DNA from: Durusdinium trenchii
Taxonomy: Eukaryota; Sar; Dinophyceae; Suessiales; Symbiodiniaceae
Direction: 5' to 3'
DNA: 64,000 bases
NCBI GenBank assembly: GCA_963970005.1
Contig: CAXAMN010008557.1
Span: forward strand, 1,241,934 to 1,305,933
Each line of letters opens with the position of its first letter. The first letter of the stretch is position 1. Positions 10,801 through 20,601 of this stretch are shown in pieces. A program made the position numbers and the translations under genes. The notes beneath the pieces are model-generated. The model saw nothing but the letters and a program-made list of their open reading frames with translations, made no database searches and was not told the DNA's origin.

Positions 10801-13201
10801 AGAAGCCTTCAGTTCAGAGAGGACAGATTTTTATGAGACCTCAGGACCTCTTCCAAGAACCGAGGGAGAAAATCTTGTAGAGGACTTGCTCAACAGGGAT
10901 GTTGCAGAACAAGCTTTTGAAGCAGGTGAAGAAGTTCCTCCTTATACAAGAGTCTCCACTATCGCTGGTGAAGTTTATACTGGAAGTATGACACTTCTGG
11001 AAGATGAGGATATGGAAGAGGAAGTTCCTGAAGAAGATCCTGCAGTTGAACCTGAAAAGGAAGAAGAAATAATTGATGAAGATGCAGGTGTTTTTCCTTC
11101 AGAGGAACTAAAGATGGAAGTGGACCAGGAGGAAGCCAAGGAAGAGTCAACACCACACTTTCTGTCAAGAGAGATAGGTGAGGACTCGACTGCATCGCAC
11201 TTACCATCAGGTGAGATGGATGCTAACCTTGATGATACTTCAGGTCAGCGGAAATCTAAGAAAAGCCGCCTGAATAAAATACCTGATACTCATTTTCATG
11301 AAGAAGTTCAGGATGATGCAACCATGGAAGAGAAGAAAGAGGCGGTGGAGAAAATAAAAGAGGTCAGAGAGGATGATGGAGAGAAGAAATTGGAGGCTGA
11401 AATCCAAGAATCTTTCCCATCTGAAGTAGTTGTTGAAAAGGATACAACAAAAGTTGACAATACCTATGAGTTGCATACTTCACCTTTGAAGTTGCTTGGA
11501 GAGCTTACAGGAGATCCAGGTATTGGCTTTTATCAACTATGCTCCAGGGAAACTCATGCAAGATTGCTGAATCATGTTTGTTTCAGAAAAGGTGAGATTT
11601 CCCATCCTCATTATCAGTCGAGGATCAACGAGGATGATTTTGTTCGATCCATTCGAAATGTCTGTCCAGTACCTCCACCTGATTGTTATGAACACGAACC
11701 AGAGCATGATTTGAAGAGATTCTTTATCAATGATGATCGCATCATTCATTTGGATGGCAAGTATCAGGTCGATCCAAAGGCCCTTGAAAGGGCAGAACAT
11801 GGTCGAGAAGAATTGGAGGATACGAAGAAGGAACTTAAGAAGGAACTGGAATCATATGGTCCCAAGGGACCCAGTTGGGACTTTGTCACCTTCTATGAAG
11901 AGCTGTGCAGAAGGTTCCTCAAGGGAAGAATAGAAGAACCATATGGAACTAACTTATTGGCCAGCTCAGAGTCCTTGACATTTTTACCCTGGAACTATGG
12001 CAACATGGTTCGCGGTCAGAAGTACACCACACCAAGGTTTCTCCAAGGACTTGATAGTGCAATGAGGCCACGCAAACAGAGCGCCATGTCACTTCAGAAT
12101 GAGCAATTTGAGAACAACCTTTTCTTCAACATGCTCTTCTTTTTACGTGCACATGTCGTGATTCTCCAGGAAGCTCATCTTCTTGTTCCTGCCAAGGAAT
12201 TTATTGAGCAAAAGAATTGGACAGTTTGTTTCAATGATTGGGAGAATCTTGCAGTGATGGCTAGATTGGCACCAGGTGGATATGTCAAGATCATTGCTGG
12301 ACATGATCAAGAACTTGGTCATTGTGAACAGCGTGATGTAACTTGGGCTATCTACGAGATTTGTTTTGGAGAAACAAGGCCTCGTCAAGATTTCAAGGAT
12401 GCAGACTTTGAATTTGATGACTATGGTCCTGAGGACAAGCGTGTTCCACTCACTCGAGCGAACATGCATACCATCAGAGTCTGTAATTATCATGTTGATA
12501 CACACCGTGCTGTAGATGCCCACCTACTGACAGGAGAACAGACAGCATTGGTGCTTTACGAGTGTTTTGTCTATGAGGTGGACATCATTTCTGGTGATGC
12601 AAATAGTTTGGCCTACAGAATGTCTGGGTACAAAAGGCAGCCAATGGCTAACTACTATTACAGCACCATGCAGCATTGGATCCGCAGGTTTTCAGAAGCT
12701 CGTGTAAAAGCAGGTCCTGGTATCAAAGCACCTATTCCCAGAACATTTTACAGTTCAACTTCACAGGTCCTCAAGAAGTGTGAGGTTTACTTTGATAAAC
12801 TCTGGGAAGAATATTCTACTGTTGAAAAAGAAGAATACCAAGGATCACAGCTTGGCGATACATGTTTGTCTACCATTGTTGAATGGGGTCATTCAATGAG
12901 TGAAGAGGAATATGAAAATTCCACAGTGAGCACGAAGGAGTTCATCTGTAATTTTTCAGAGAACTTTGCTATGATTGACACGGAGGTTATGTGCTCAAGG
13001 CCCACTGACGAGGACAGTCATGGTCCAATGTTTATTTCACTCAGACCAGCCTCCTTTTCATCTGGAGACAGAAGACAGTATCGCATGGGAGCAACTCTTC
13101 ATGAGGCGAAACTGCGGAGGAAGGAGAGACAGAAAGAGAATAAAAGGAAAGGAAGGCCGCCAACTTCTGGTCAAGCAGCTTCATCGTCTGCAGCGGCATA
13201 A
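7823..13201 (+). CDS. Retroelement ORF2: Tpt1/KptA-like domain plus EEP-nuclease-like domain
   Basis: Frame 2 has a stop at 7796-7798, so the first ATG is at 7823 (1792 residues). Residues about 115-345 match the Tpt1/KptA RNA 2'-phosphotransferase layout: LRH (Arg127, His128), NQGHT (His210), HVT (His239, Thr241) followed by NWASIERYGL, then Arg270 and VHF (His274), then FSNNGVVL (Asn323). Known Tpt1 enzymes use NAD+ to remove an internal RNA 2'-phosphate. Residues about 1385-1745 follow the order of an EEP-fold nuclease: PWN (Asn1391), LQEAH (Glu1450), CNYH (His1557), GDAN (Asp1592, Asn1594), and DSHGP (Asp1731, His1733) in place of the usual SDH. In between lie about 600 residues I do not recognise and an acidic Glu-rich tract (about 960-1240). 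The C-terminus is Lys/Arg-rich, then Ala/Ser. No introns are seen. Activity is not shown; both domain calls are motif-based. Confidence 0.85.
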   Translation: MTGQGASSMVNIFEYARNWSQKVPWGQPQNWANRLRRPRTPVEFHRNSEQDELILTDILAMCLAPENHDKFNFRVRWFAEIARYALGYVTQEEEDEYERSRQFVATRVAWRQNDYGKIATGLNYMLRHDRSLDRLMDSRAMIELMPLITEGTARMPSPFRIYPNTFFAILHSDEKQRFHLVIRLDKNVWYNTGNQYDMPFSMRLGVNQGHTGLTHNISPEKLNHRLTSIEARCLGHVFHVTRRENWASIERYGLMRDPQSWNRRNRGEGRDYVHFMYSNPQTSLYIPLGPGTVVPRDYGQPLYVKLNVILWLRAGRPLYFSNNGVVLAHCDVEPTYLDISVDEPQPRDAPEPAKELRNPKSAEEMMELINSEKVQQERVRALFTRLSIDKPYARELLRRIHAEEPETKQVKRHMLLWLDNLDLGAIARFVQYENHLEREYNRSRLRSRQSMSEGHYLQGWSLIAPKEIDDRDPWSILGYSTPKLIVDGDGVTSRSLFMVHPLVLSKDQAKLVKADEEVLRFDHIWTDITSKSSTARTSGEPQQDEEDDSAHVAEREMTWFIQNVNNLVLNPWMVYDIGMVSLHDRVGTRVLQSTGEDVILVRDWDRLTRHQREYFCRRYKLLRPSVYGTEEDPKTYAPSFEPGISQWMELAQTGYQQFFFIRAWENGRRWAEILTDHGISSVELSSFLDMCRDPKLLGWNFGIPEPQWDNFGNTVEEAFNNPLFARLHYRFKQEEEIGRVMHLVSELVCDFFIKVLPKWVLDHSILWEEFMILDPHTKLPVYKTSEAALQAERNPEKYRTHFAMNFKKFHFSARIVWYLIDRDRNHLESFLHNSNSRFVQHACYQLREYVQARVAVSDPLYEMIKKEEFERQYNSKFLEAISCSRVVVEPVSSGTYEPSSKLNLKVLQDILKGIFKIQKDEELAKEREEEEEQAAQNISYLLADDMELGFDDDDVPVWRSIVDKYRGGDQVLQGEAVKITHLFRDQKDNEKATEAFSSERTDFYETSGPLPRTEGENLVEDLLNRDVAEQAFEAGEEVPPYTRVSTIAGEVYTGSMTLLEDEDMEEEVPEEDPAVEPEKEEEIIDEDAGVFPSEELKMEVDQEEAKEESTPHFLSREIGEDSTASHLPSGEMDANLDDTSGQRKSKKSRLNKIPDTHFHEEVQDDATMEEKKEAVEKIKEVREDDGEKKLEAEIQESFPSEVVVEKDTTKVDNTYELHTSPLKLLGELTGDPGIGFYQLCSRETHARLLNHVCFRKGEISHPHYQSRINEDDFVRSIRNVCPVPPPDCYEHEPEHDLKRFFINDDRIIHLDGKYQVDPKALERAEHGREELEDTKKELKKELESYGPKGPSWDFVTFYEELCRRFLKGRIEEPYGTNLLASSESLTFLPWNYGNMVRGQKYTTPRFLQGLDSAMRPRKQSAMSLQNEQFENNLFFNMLFFLRAHVVILQEAHLLVPAKEFIEQKNWTVCFNDWENLAVMARLAPGGYVKIIAGHDQELGHCEQRDVTWAIYEICFGETRPRQDFKDADFEFDDYGPEDKRVPLTRANMHTIRVCNYHVDTHRAVDAHLLTGEQTALVLYECFVYEVDIISGDANSLAYRMSGYKRQPMANYYYSTMQHWIRRFSEARVKAGPGIKAPIPRTFYSSTSQVLKKCEVYFDKLWEEYSTVEKEEYQGSQLGDTCLSTIVEWGHSMSEEEYENSTVSTKEFICNFSENFAMIDTEVMCSRPTDEDSHGPMFISLRPASFSSGDRRQYRMGATLHEAKLRRKERQKENKRKGRPPTSGQAASSSAAA

Positions 13202-14294
13202 TTTCTGAGCGAAGGCTGAAATTTAAATGATGGCTAGGAAGTGAAGATACTTCTGGTTACAGTTGATACTTTGCTTCCAGGCTTGACTTTAAGTTGCCAG
13301 GCTGAAGTTTTAATGAACTCTGGTTTGCAACCAGGAGAAACTTTTTATCAAAGAAGATACTCCTGCATTCCAGGTTTATACGCTTTAGCATGTAGATAGG
13401 TATGGACAGTTTTACATAACTGATGATATCTATCATCATCGCTCTTATGAAGTGACCTCTAATGGACAACCAGTCATGGTTGATGATTAAGTCATTTCAT
13501 GATTTGCAATTGTAGTGCAAGATTTTTGTACATACATTTGCCGGTATCTCCTTCTTGTGTTTTTGATGTGAATGTGAAAGAGAGCCCTTTTGATGCAGTT
13601 TTATTTTGTCTGTGAATGAAAGCGGTCGAGACCACGTCACGAGAAGATTATTCCTCGGACCGTACGCTCCTTGCATTTTGCAAGGCATCTTAATTCATTG
13701 CGTTGTGCGGTCTTGAATTTTCGTTTTTGGTTACGCGAGTGTCGTTTGATTCTTTTATAGGTCTCTGTAGAGAAAAAGCCGCTTTCCCTTTTTAGTTTGA
13801 TTTAGCTCAGGCCATAAAGAGCTAGTGAGCGCCGGTACATGGTATCTCCACCTGCGAAAAGTACAGTCTCCAGCCGAGGTGCATTATCGTTTTGATTTTG
13901 TACTTGAGGTGAGTCAGCTATTGCTCCCTCACTGTATTTAGTAGCTATGAGATTATCTTCTCCAAAGTGTGAAACACACTGGATTAGATAAGTACATGGC
14001 ACCGTAGTTTTCTTTTAAGTTGTCAGAGCTAGCTGGACTGTTTTAGCCTTGCAGTAGAAAAAGAGTATGCGACATACGCAATCAGCTAGAAGTGGACATG
14101 AATCTTGTGCCTGCTGAAAAGTAGAGCCTACCTGTACAGGGTTCCACTCCAACAGCTGATATAGTGTGTCCATGCTTGACTGCTCAAGGCTCAAAGAGCA
14201 AGAGGATAAGACTCTGCGCATAAAAGACACTAGCGGTCTGCACCTCTACCGTGTACGCCCTAGTCACTCTTTCACCCCCTCCCCCCCTCTAAAA
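13202..14294. other. Non-coding 3' flank of the retroelement
   Basis: There is no long open frame and no recognisable gene. This stretch should hold the 3' untranslated region and, if the element is complete, the start of a 3' LTR, but with no 5' LTR in the window no terminal repeat can be matched. A C-rich run lies near 14272-14290. Confidence 0.5.
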
Positions 14295-14664
14295 TCAATT
14301 CTCTCCTGGAGAACGTCTTCGTGAGCCTGTCATGATTTCAGGATAGTTGAAACCCTCTTGAACACTCAGAAAGAGTGAATATGAAATTCTAATCACGAAA
14401 GGTGTTCCCCGAGGGGATACATACCTAGAGTTTGTTTTGTGAAGCACGTCAATTCTCTCCTGGGGAGCGTCTTCGTGAGCCTCTTATGGTTTCAGGATAG
14501 TTCAAATCCTATGATGTTCCGATTCAATGCTCACCGATGATCTGAGCCATGGGGCAAGTTTGTTTTCCTAAGAATCTTTTTGAACATGTCGAGAGCACAT
14601 GTTTGAACATTCAAAGTGCATATGAACATATATTTACGAAAGGTCGCCTCCGAGGGGATAAATC
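14295..14664 (+). repeat. Degenerate tandem repeat downstream of the retroelement
   Basis: A block of about 58 bases beginning TCAATTCTCTCCTGG occurs at 14295-14352 and again at 14449-14507 with few changes, 154 bases apart. A second motif, ACGAAAGGT...CGAGGGGATA, follows each copy (about 14395-14420 and 14636-14661). The units are alternating and diverged. They could be part of an LTR or an unrelated minisatellite. Confidence 0.75.
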
Positions 14665-14850
14665 ACCATGTCGAACATTGCATTTTTGTTCCTGCCTCTC
14701 GCGTTCTCTTCTCTTCCCGCTGTCCTACCTTTCGTGTCTCCCTCCTCTCAAGTTTCGGTCAATCCATCGCTTCGCATTTGGTGCTTGATGTGAATGGCAG
14801 GATGAAGATGCAAACTTCGAAGATGTGGTGCGGACTTTAGCCAAATCAAC

Positions 14851-14963
14851 GGAGCAAGGACAGGACGCTACTAGGGGCTCCTGGCCTTACTACTAGTAAC
14901 AAGAAGCTACTAGGGGCTCCTGGCCTTACTACTAGGAGCAAGAAGCTACTAGGAGCAAAGGGC
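14851..14963 (+). repeat. Dispersed CTACTAGG repeat, locus 1
   Basis: There are three tandem copies built on CTACTAGGGGCTCCTGG and TTACTACTAGGAGCAAG. Related arrays lie at 19781-19873 and 26847-26913 (inverted) and at 42499-42600 (same orientation). Units contain the near-palindrome GCTACTAGGAGC/GCTCCTAGTAGC and could fold back. Confidence 0.85.
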
Positions 14964-17634
14964 ATCTATTTCTATTTCTCGACATTTAGACATTCTACAG
15001 TTGCACCCCTGTGCAGATGCTGTGGCTCTGCTGCTGCTGCTGCTGCTGGAATGCTACCAGAAACGATATCACCTCAACCCTCTCGAACTTGTGCAAGTGG
15101 CCAATGCTTGGTGAGGTGCGCATTTTACAAGAAGCTTGTGGATATTGAAGCCCAAGTGATCAGCCATGAGCTCGTTTTGCATTTATTTTCTTTCATGTGG
15201 AGGAGATTTCGCTTCAGGTCCAAGCGAAAAGTGGGGTACGACAGTGCGAACGTTCACAGCGCTTCCGTGGAGAAGTGGCAGATACGGTGCATAGCGGCTG
15301 CTGTTCTCGAAGGGTTTAATGGGGCTCTGCCAGACTGATATGATTTGGTGTGAACCCGGTCCTGGAACTCGGTGGTCTGACCAGAGCGATTTGGCAGATT
15401 GAGACGACATGCCGTCGCCATCCGTTGCCTGTGCAGTGCTTTGCCTGTGCTTGGGCCTCGGTGATGTACAAAGCACCAGAGAAGGCCTCTGGATACTGAA
15501 GCTCTGTGCGGCAAGCCCATACAAGCGGAGCTGAATGAAAAGAGAGCTGAGCACATTCACATACATGGTCAACATGGACCATCTCGCCCATAGGATTTGC
15601 TTGGACATGCTTGGACAATTCCACTTTTCCGCACCTTCTCAGCAGCTTGTTATCGGAGTTTGCAGTTACTGTATATATAGTCATATGTAAAAATATATAT
15701 ATATACACACACACTGCATACTGTATATACAACGTCACAGAAGGCCCACCTGAACCGATTCACTCAACGCAATGCGTCAGTTTACGGGCAGAGTTCTTGC
15801 ACCTCCAATCTCAACCTGAGTACCCATTTTCAGACAGCGCAGAGATACAATACACTCTGTAATGGTTGTGCATCTCATCAGCTCAACAGCTCCGTAGACA
15901 GGATGAGGACCAGGACGAGATTGTTTGAACACAATAGACATGCTTTGCAAAGCAGCTTTGCTAGGGTGTGTACATGTTGTATCATGTTGTACTGAGTGGC
16001 AGGACATGCTGCCTCCATTGCCCCTGCGTGGTTCCCAGCTCAGTCACAAACGAACGCGTGATGAGTTGCTCCTAGCTCAAGGGCCGGCGCATCACCCGCT
16101 TCTGCTTCTGCATCGGCATCCTCCTGGCGCACTGAGCGTGGCAGGAAAACAACGCTTTGACCAAGTAGCTACTGAAAGCATCTAAAATCTCCTAAGTAGT
16201 TCAAGTGCAACCCCCCCGAACGGGATTCAGCCAGAGTTGTTGCAAGGCCCTTAGTGATCATGAACAATGAGTTTGACGGTAAAACATTATCAAAACAATC
16301 TTGGCAGTCTTGCAGAGACTTTTGCGCCTGCCAGACTTGCAGAGGAGCAGCGAGAGAGGGAAATCGGATCCTGGCGGCTTGAGCTTTGAAGAGAGAGCAA
16401 GCCTGGCGCCCAGGGCCAAGGCCACACTTTGCAGAGGGTCTAAAATAAAGAAAGGCATTATTGGCATACACACTTGAAGAAAGGAAGCGAAGAGAGGAAG
16501 GAGGGAAAGAGACACAGATTTCACGAGTCTAAAGAAAAAGAACCAAAGCAAGAAAATCCGTATTGCAGATTTTTCTAACCATGCCGTGGCCACAAGAAAT
16601 CTAGAATGTTGATGAATTTGAGGCCGCTTGGCTGCCATCCGCGAAGCGGAAAGAGACGAACAAGCGGCCAAGCAGAAAGCTTTGGCCAAGCAGGACATCG
16701 TTTGGGAGTCAAGCTGAAACATGTTGTTTCTGATGTTTCTGGTCATGACCTTTTTAGATCTTATTAGAGTTTAGGAAAAAAACAGCACGACCTTTGCTAA
16801 GGGGTTCCTTTCCTGTTTGAATGTCGTGAATGGTGGTCATTTCAGGATTGAGTCAAGCATTGAGTTAAGGATGGTTTCTTTTACTGTACACCACTATAAA
16901 GAATAGAGACACATAAAAACCTTGTATTTGTACTTCAGTCAAACAAGTTCTTTGAAGCTCGGCTTCGGGCGAAGCTTGCAGGCCATTGAACTCTCCAAGG
17001 CTGCAGCTGGCCTCGCAGGCCTCGATCGGAATCTTGTCTTCTAGACGTCATGGAAAAAGATCTTGTCTTCGAGATGAGGCGCTTACCAAGATCGGTGGCG
17101 TTCTCCACGTGAGGTTCGACCATTGGCATCTCTTACCGTTTTACGCAAGCTTCATGTGCAAGATGTGAGAGGTTCGAGATGGAGATGCAGCAAAGAATAT
17201 CGCCAATCTTCGATGTGCAATGGAGGAATGCTATTGAATGCTCATTCCGGCATGTTGCTGGTTTTCCTATGAGTTTGTCCTTTCCATGGACAGGCACAGC
17301 TGCTGTCGCATACTGATCAAGCAGATACAAGCAAAACATAGCAGAAAGGCCCAGGAAAGTAACCTTGCCCGCTCAAAGTCCCTAGCATGGGGTAGCATTA
17401 TGTAATTGTTGTGCACCTTTGAGGGAAGATTAACAGAAGAACGGGGCTCGTGCAAGAAGACAAGAAAGCATGGGTGCACGCAACTACAACGGCCCGAACC
17501 CACCTCCGAACGCTTTGCAATACCCTGCTCCGGCATCTTGCCAAGAAAATGAGCCCAAGCACTTTGGAAGCAAAGAAACGCTTGCCATAGAATGATTAGA
17601 ATGGATATGTTCTAAGTTCTAAGTGTGACATGAC
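14964..17634. other. Mostly non-coding; two possible coiled-coil exons
   Basis: No gene can be assigned. A CTG run is at 15029-15049 and a TA-rich microsatellite at about 15690-15712. On the plus strand, 16325-16390 and 16622-16713 read as charged, Ala-rich peptides (for example LAEEQRERE and AIREAERDEQAAKQKAL). They would suit exons of a coiled-coil protein, but neither has enough context to be called. Confidence 0.3.
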
Positions 17635-18032
17635 ACACACTTAGTCATGGGGTTTGCAGTTAACTCAGTTCCACGAGGAAAAGGAATGATGGAACAGAAT
17701 GGTGGCCAAGTCCGCGATCAACAGAATGTTTAACGTTTAACAAAAGTTGCAAAAAAAAAGCTCAACGAAAGCGATGATCAGCAGCTGCAATGCGGAGGGA
17801 AACCTGTTTGTGGAGAGTAGCATGCAAAACCACCATGAAACAAATCGAGAGTGGAACAGCGTGGTCAAAAGTTCCGACTGCAGGTACAGGAATGTGCGTC
17901 CACATTCCCTTCCGGCTGAATCCCATAGCTTCGTTGGCACGGCTAGGGAAACAGCTGCCATGCCCCCTGCTGTTGCAAAATCAAGAACTCTTAGAACTCT
18001 TAGAAGCAGAGTGTGACACACACACACACACA
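17635..18032 (+). repeat. Copy 1 of a direct duplication of about 0.38 kb
   Basis: It begins ACACTTAGTCATGGGGTTTG and ends in GAGTGTG followed by an (AC) run. It is nearly identical to 18500-18876, with small indels. Both copies start beside an ACAC tract and end in one, so slippage or unequal exchange at (AC) runs is a likely origin. No protein is conserved: frames differ between copies because of the indels. Confidence 0.9.
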
Positions 18033-18499
18033 GAGCCGCTTAGCGGCGCTCTGAAGAATGACAGCAGTCTTTTTTGGTCGGTTCAAAGATCGTTTGCAGT
18101 CAGATGCTGCGTGTCCTTTTTGGACATAGAGGTGGACAAGCTGTTCAGCTACTGCATGATCCGAGAGTGAAATTGCGTTCGCTGAATCGAATTCTGGAAA
18201 ATTGACTGGTTGAATTAGAAATGTGTCAGCATACTTGAATCGCGTGAAACCGAGAAAGATGCGGAAAGTAGCACTTGAACCTTGAGTGCACTGCCGAAAG
18301 CAAGTGATCTGTGAGCCCGGCGGCGTCAAAACTCCGTAGCTCGGCAGCATTGGGGGCAGAAGATTCATGGGTGAAACAATGCAATCCAAAACCATAATTC
18401 CAGAGCTCAAAAACGCAAAGTCAATGTGTGATTCCCAATGGTATCGGCGCTCCCTTGCGGGAGATCACACTCCGCACCCAGTGGGACGACAGAGCGGCG

Positions 18500-18876
18500 C
18501 ACACTTAGTCATAGGGTTTGCAGTTAACGCAGTTCTACGAGGAAAAGGAATGATGGAACAGAATGGTGGCCAAGTCCGCAATCAACAGAATGTTTAACAA
18601 AAGTTGCAAAAAGCGCTCAACGAAAGCGACGACCAGCAGCTGGAAACCTGTTTGTGGGGAGTAGCATGCAAAGCCACCATGAAACAAATCGAGAGTGGAA
18701 CAGCGTGGTCAAAAGTTCCGGCTGCAGGTACAGGAGTGTGCGTCCACATTCCCTTCCGGCTGAATCCCATAGCTTCGTTGGCATGGCTAGGGAAACAGCT
18801 GCCATGTCCCCCTGCTTTTGCAAAATCAAGAACTCTTAGAACTCTTAGAAGCAGAGTGTGACACACACACACACAC
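18500..18876 (+). repeat. Copy 2 of the 0.38 kb direct duplication
   Basis: It is collinear with 17635-18032 (period about 865 bases) and ends in the same doubled AACTCTTAG and (AC) run. It has lost about 20 bases relative to copy 1, mostly near 18596-18640. The roughly 470 bases between the copies are not repeated. Confidence 0.9.
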
Positions 18877-19780
18877 TGGGCGTAATGGAATGAGTTCGTA
18901 CAAGTGATGCCCAGGATTTACGACGCGAATGTATCGAAGCAAGAGCTCCAAGCCCGTTGGACACCACCGCAAGGAGCACAGTCCCGGAGAGAGACGTTTT
19001 TTTTTGCAGAGACGTTTTTCAATCAGATTCAGTGTTTCGAATGGCATGCTACAAAGCGAATTGGCTGGCAAATGGTGGTAACTGGTAACTGTGTTCCTGG
19101 TTGAATGGCCTACGCCACACCAATTAACTTAGACTGAGAAGGTTGGCAGTGTGTGCGTGACGGTTATGGGCGTCTACAGTACATGAGGAACGATCGAAAC
19201 CACGGCCAGCCCACAAAAAGGAAATGCTATTCAGAGCTTCTCGTTTATCAAGAGTTCCATCTGAGATACTTTTCAGTATTTTTACACCCTCTCGAACTTT
19301 TCAGGATTTTCTGGCACAGCTTGGAGGGTTGGTGGCTTTCATCCCCACATGAATAGGCTGCAGGACTCACTTAGGGATTTGGCCTGGCAAGGGTCGGACT
19401 TGATATGCCTCAAGGTGTGCAAGCAGTGAATTCATATTCGAAGAAGTTCCTCACAGAGCTTGAGAATGTGCTTGGGTGTGCTGCAGTTTCGATGGCATTT
19501 TCCTAAGGTAGAAACCGCAAGCGAAACAACCATGAAAGGCGGGTTTCAAGATGTTTCAAGCAAGCATATACTAGTCACTGGGATTTTATATATATATATA
19601 TATACAGATAGACAGCATCGAATTTTTAACCATCACCTGTGAACCCTTTGAAAGGGTGCTACAGCTTGCTTATCGTTCTGGGCTGAGCTGCTTGGGTTCC
19701 CTCTTTTGCGACGTCTCCGGCTGCTCCGGCGCTGCCTCCGGCTGACCTCGGGTGTGGTGGGTTGCTTGCGCGGGTTGCTG
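18877..19780. other. No gene seen; AT microsatellite
   Basis: No coding signal is seen. A (TA) microsatellite lies at about 19587-19606. Confidence 0.5.
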
Positions 19781-19873
19781 CTAGTAGCTTCTTGTTACTA
19801 GGAGTAAGGCCAGGAGCCCCTAGTAGCGTCCTTGCTCCTAGTAGCGATGCCCTTTGCTCCGTTCGTAGCGTCC
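19781..19873 (-). repeat. Dispersed CTACTAGG repeat, locus 2 (inverted)
   Basis: This is the reverse complement of the locus 1 units: CTAGTAGC, AGGAGCCCCTAGTAGCG and CTTGCTCCTAGTAGCG follow one another. Confidence 0.85.
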
Positions 19874-20210
19874 TCTATGTTGCCACCTTCCTATCAATGT
19901 CCTACCCTTGGCTATTCGTGGTGCCTCCGGGCTGGGGCATTCGGGAATGGAAGAAGCAGGTCATCCCAGGCACTGTCTCAGGTTGCCTCTTTTGCAGTTT
20001 ACATAAACTTCAAGCGCAACTTAGGACTTTCAGTTTTATCAGGCCCGGGCTGGGCTTTGAATGTTGGAACCCAGCAGGTGCCGGTAAAGGCCCAAGCCAA
20101 CGTCCGCGAGCTTCTTCCGGCTGGAGGCAGGGCAGAACACCTGATTTTTCCCAGCTCACATTATTGGCACGACATTCTTAATTGCATGCACGTTTTGCAG
20201 GGCGTGCACC

Positions 20211-20601
20211 ATGGATGATCCCATCAACACTGATTGGGTTGCTGACAACACTGTTTGTAAGGTTGTAAGGATTCAAACATGACCGCGAACTGTATGTTCA
20301 TTGGTTGCATGTGTTCATAAACGTCACAGATTTCTCACACAGTCTTGCACCTGAAATTTGGTTCTTTTGCATGTGATGTTGACAGGCTGTCGGTGCAGTT
20401 GCCGTCAGCCAGATGCAGTTGTCATTTTAATTCTGCGGGCGCTTTGGAGACAGGTTGTCTCTGCAGATGCTGCGCAGGGTGTTGGAATTTGACAAAGCCT
20501 TTATCGATCGAAACAAATGGTTGGACAACCAGACTCCTTTCTGGGCATGTGGGATCTGCTTGCTGTTTGCTGGGGTCTATGCTGGTGCAATTTTCTATTA
20601 G
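20211..20601 (+). CDS. Possible small two- or three-exon membrane-anchored protein
   Basis: The first candidate exon, 20211-20261, starts MDDPINTDWVADN and ends AAG before a GT donor. A terminal piece, 20467-20601, reads MLRRVLEFDKAFIDRNKW and ends in about 18 hydrophobic residues and a TAG, as in a C-terminal membrane anchor. The middle exon (about 20390-20466) is unclear. Both ends look protein-like, but joining them is inference. No family is recognised. Confidence 0.35.

Larger units (their letters stand above)
1..13201 (+). mobile_element. Giant Ty1/copia-like retroelement, left end outside window
   Basis: Two long open frames on one strand, 202 bases apart, make up this element. ORF1 is a copia-order polyprotein (protease, integrase, reverse transcriptase, RNase H). 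ORF2 codes for 1792 residues with a Tpt1/KptA-like and an EEP-nuclease-like region. The frame is already open at base 1, so the 5' end, any 5' LTR and the primer-binding site lie outside. A 3' LTR cannot be defined without its partner. Both frames are uninterrupted, which suggests a recent or constrained copy. That ORF2 belongs to the element is inferred from its position, strand and lack of introns; a host gene that happens to lie downstream cannot be excluded. Confidence 0.8.

Noticed and set aside
17737-18872. Similar minus-strand ORFs starting MCVCHTLLLRVLRVLD in both copies of the duplication
   Set aside because: Indels put the two copies in different frames after about 20 codons, so no protein is conserved; similarity is at DNA level.
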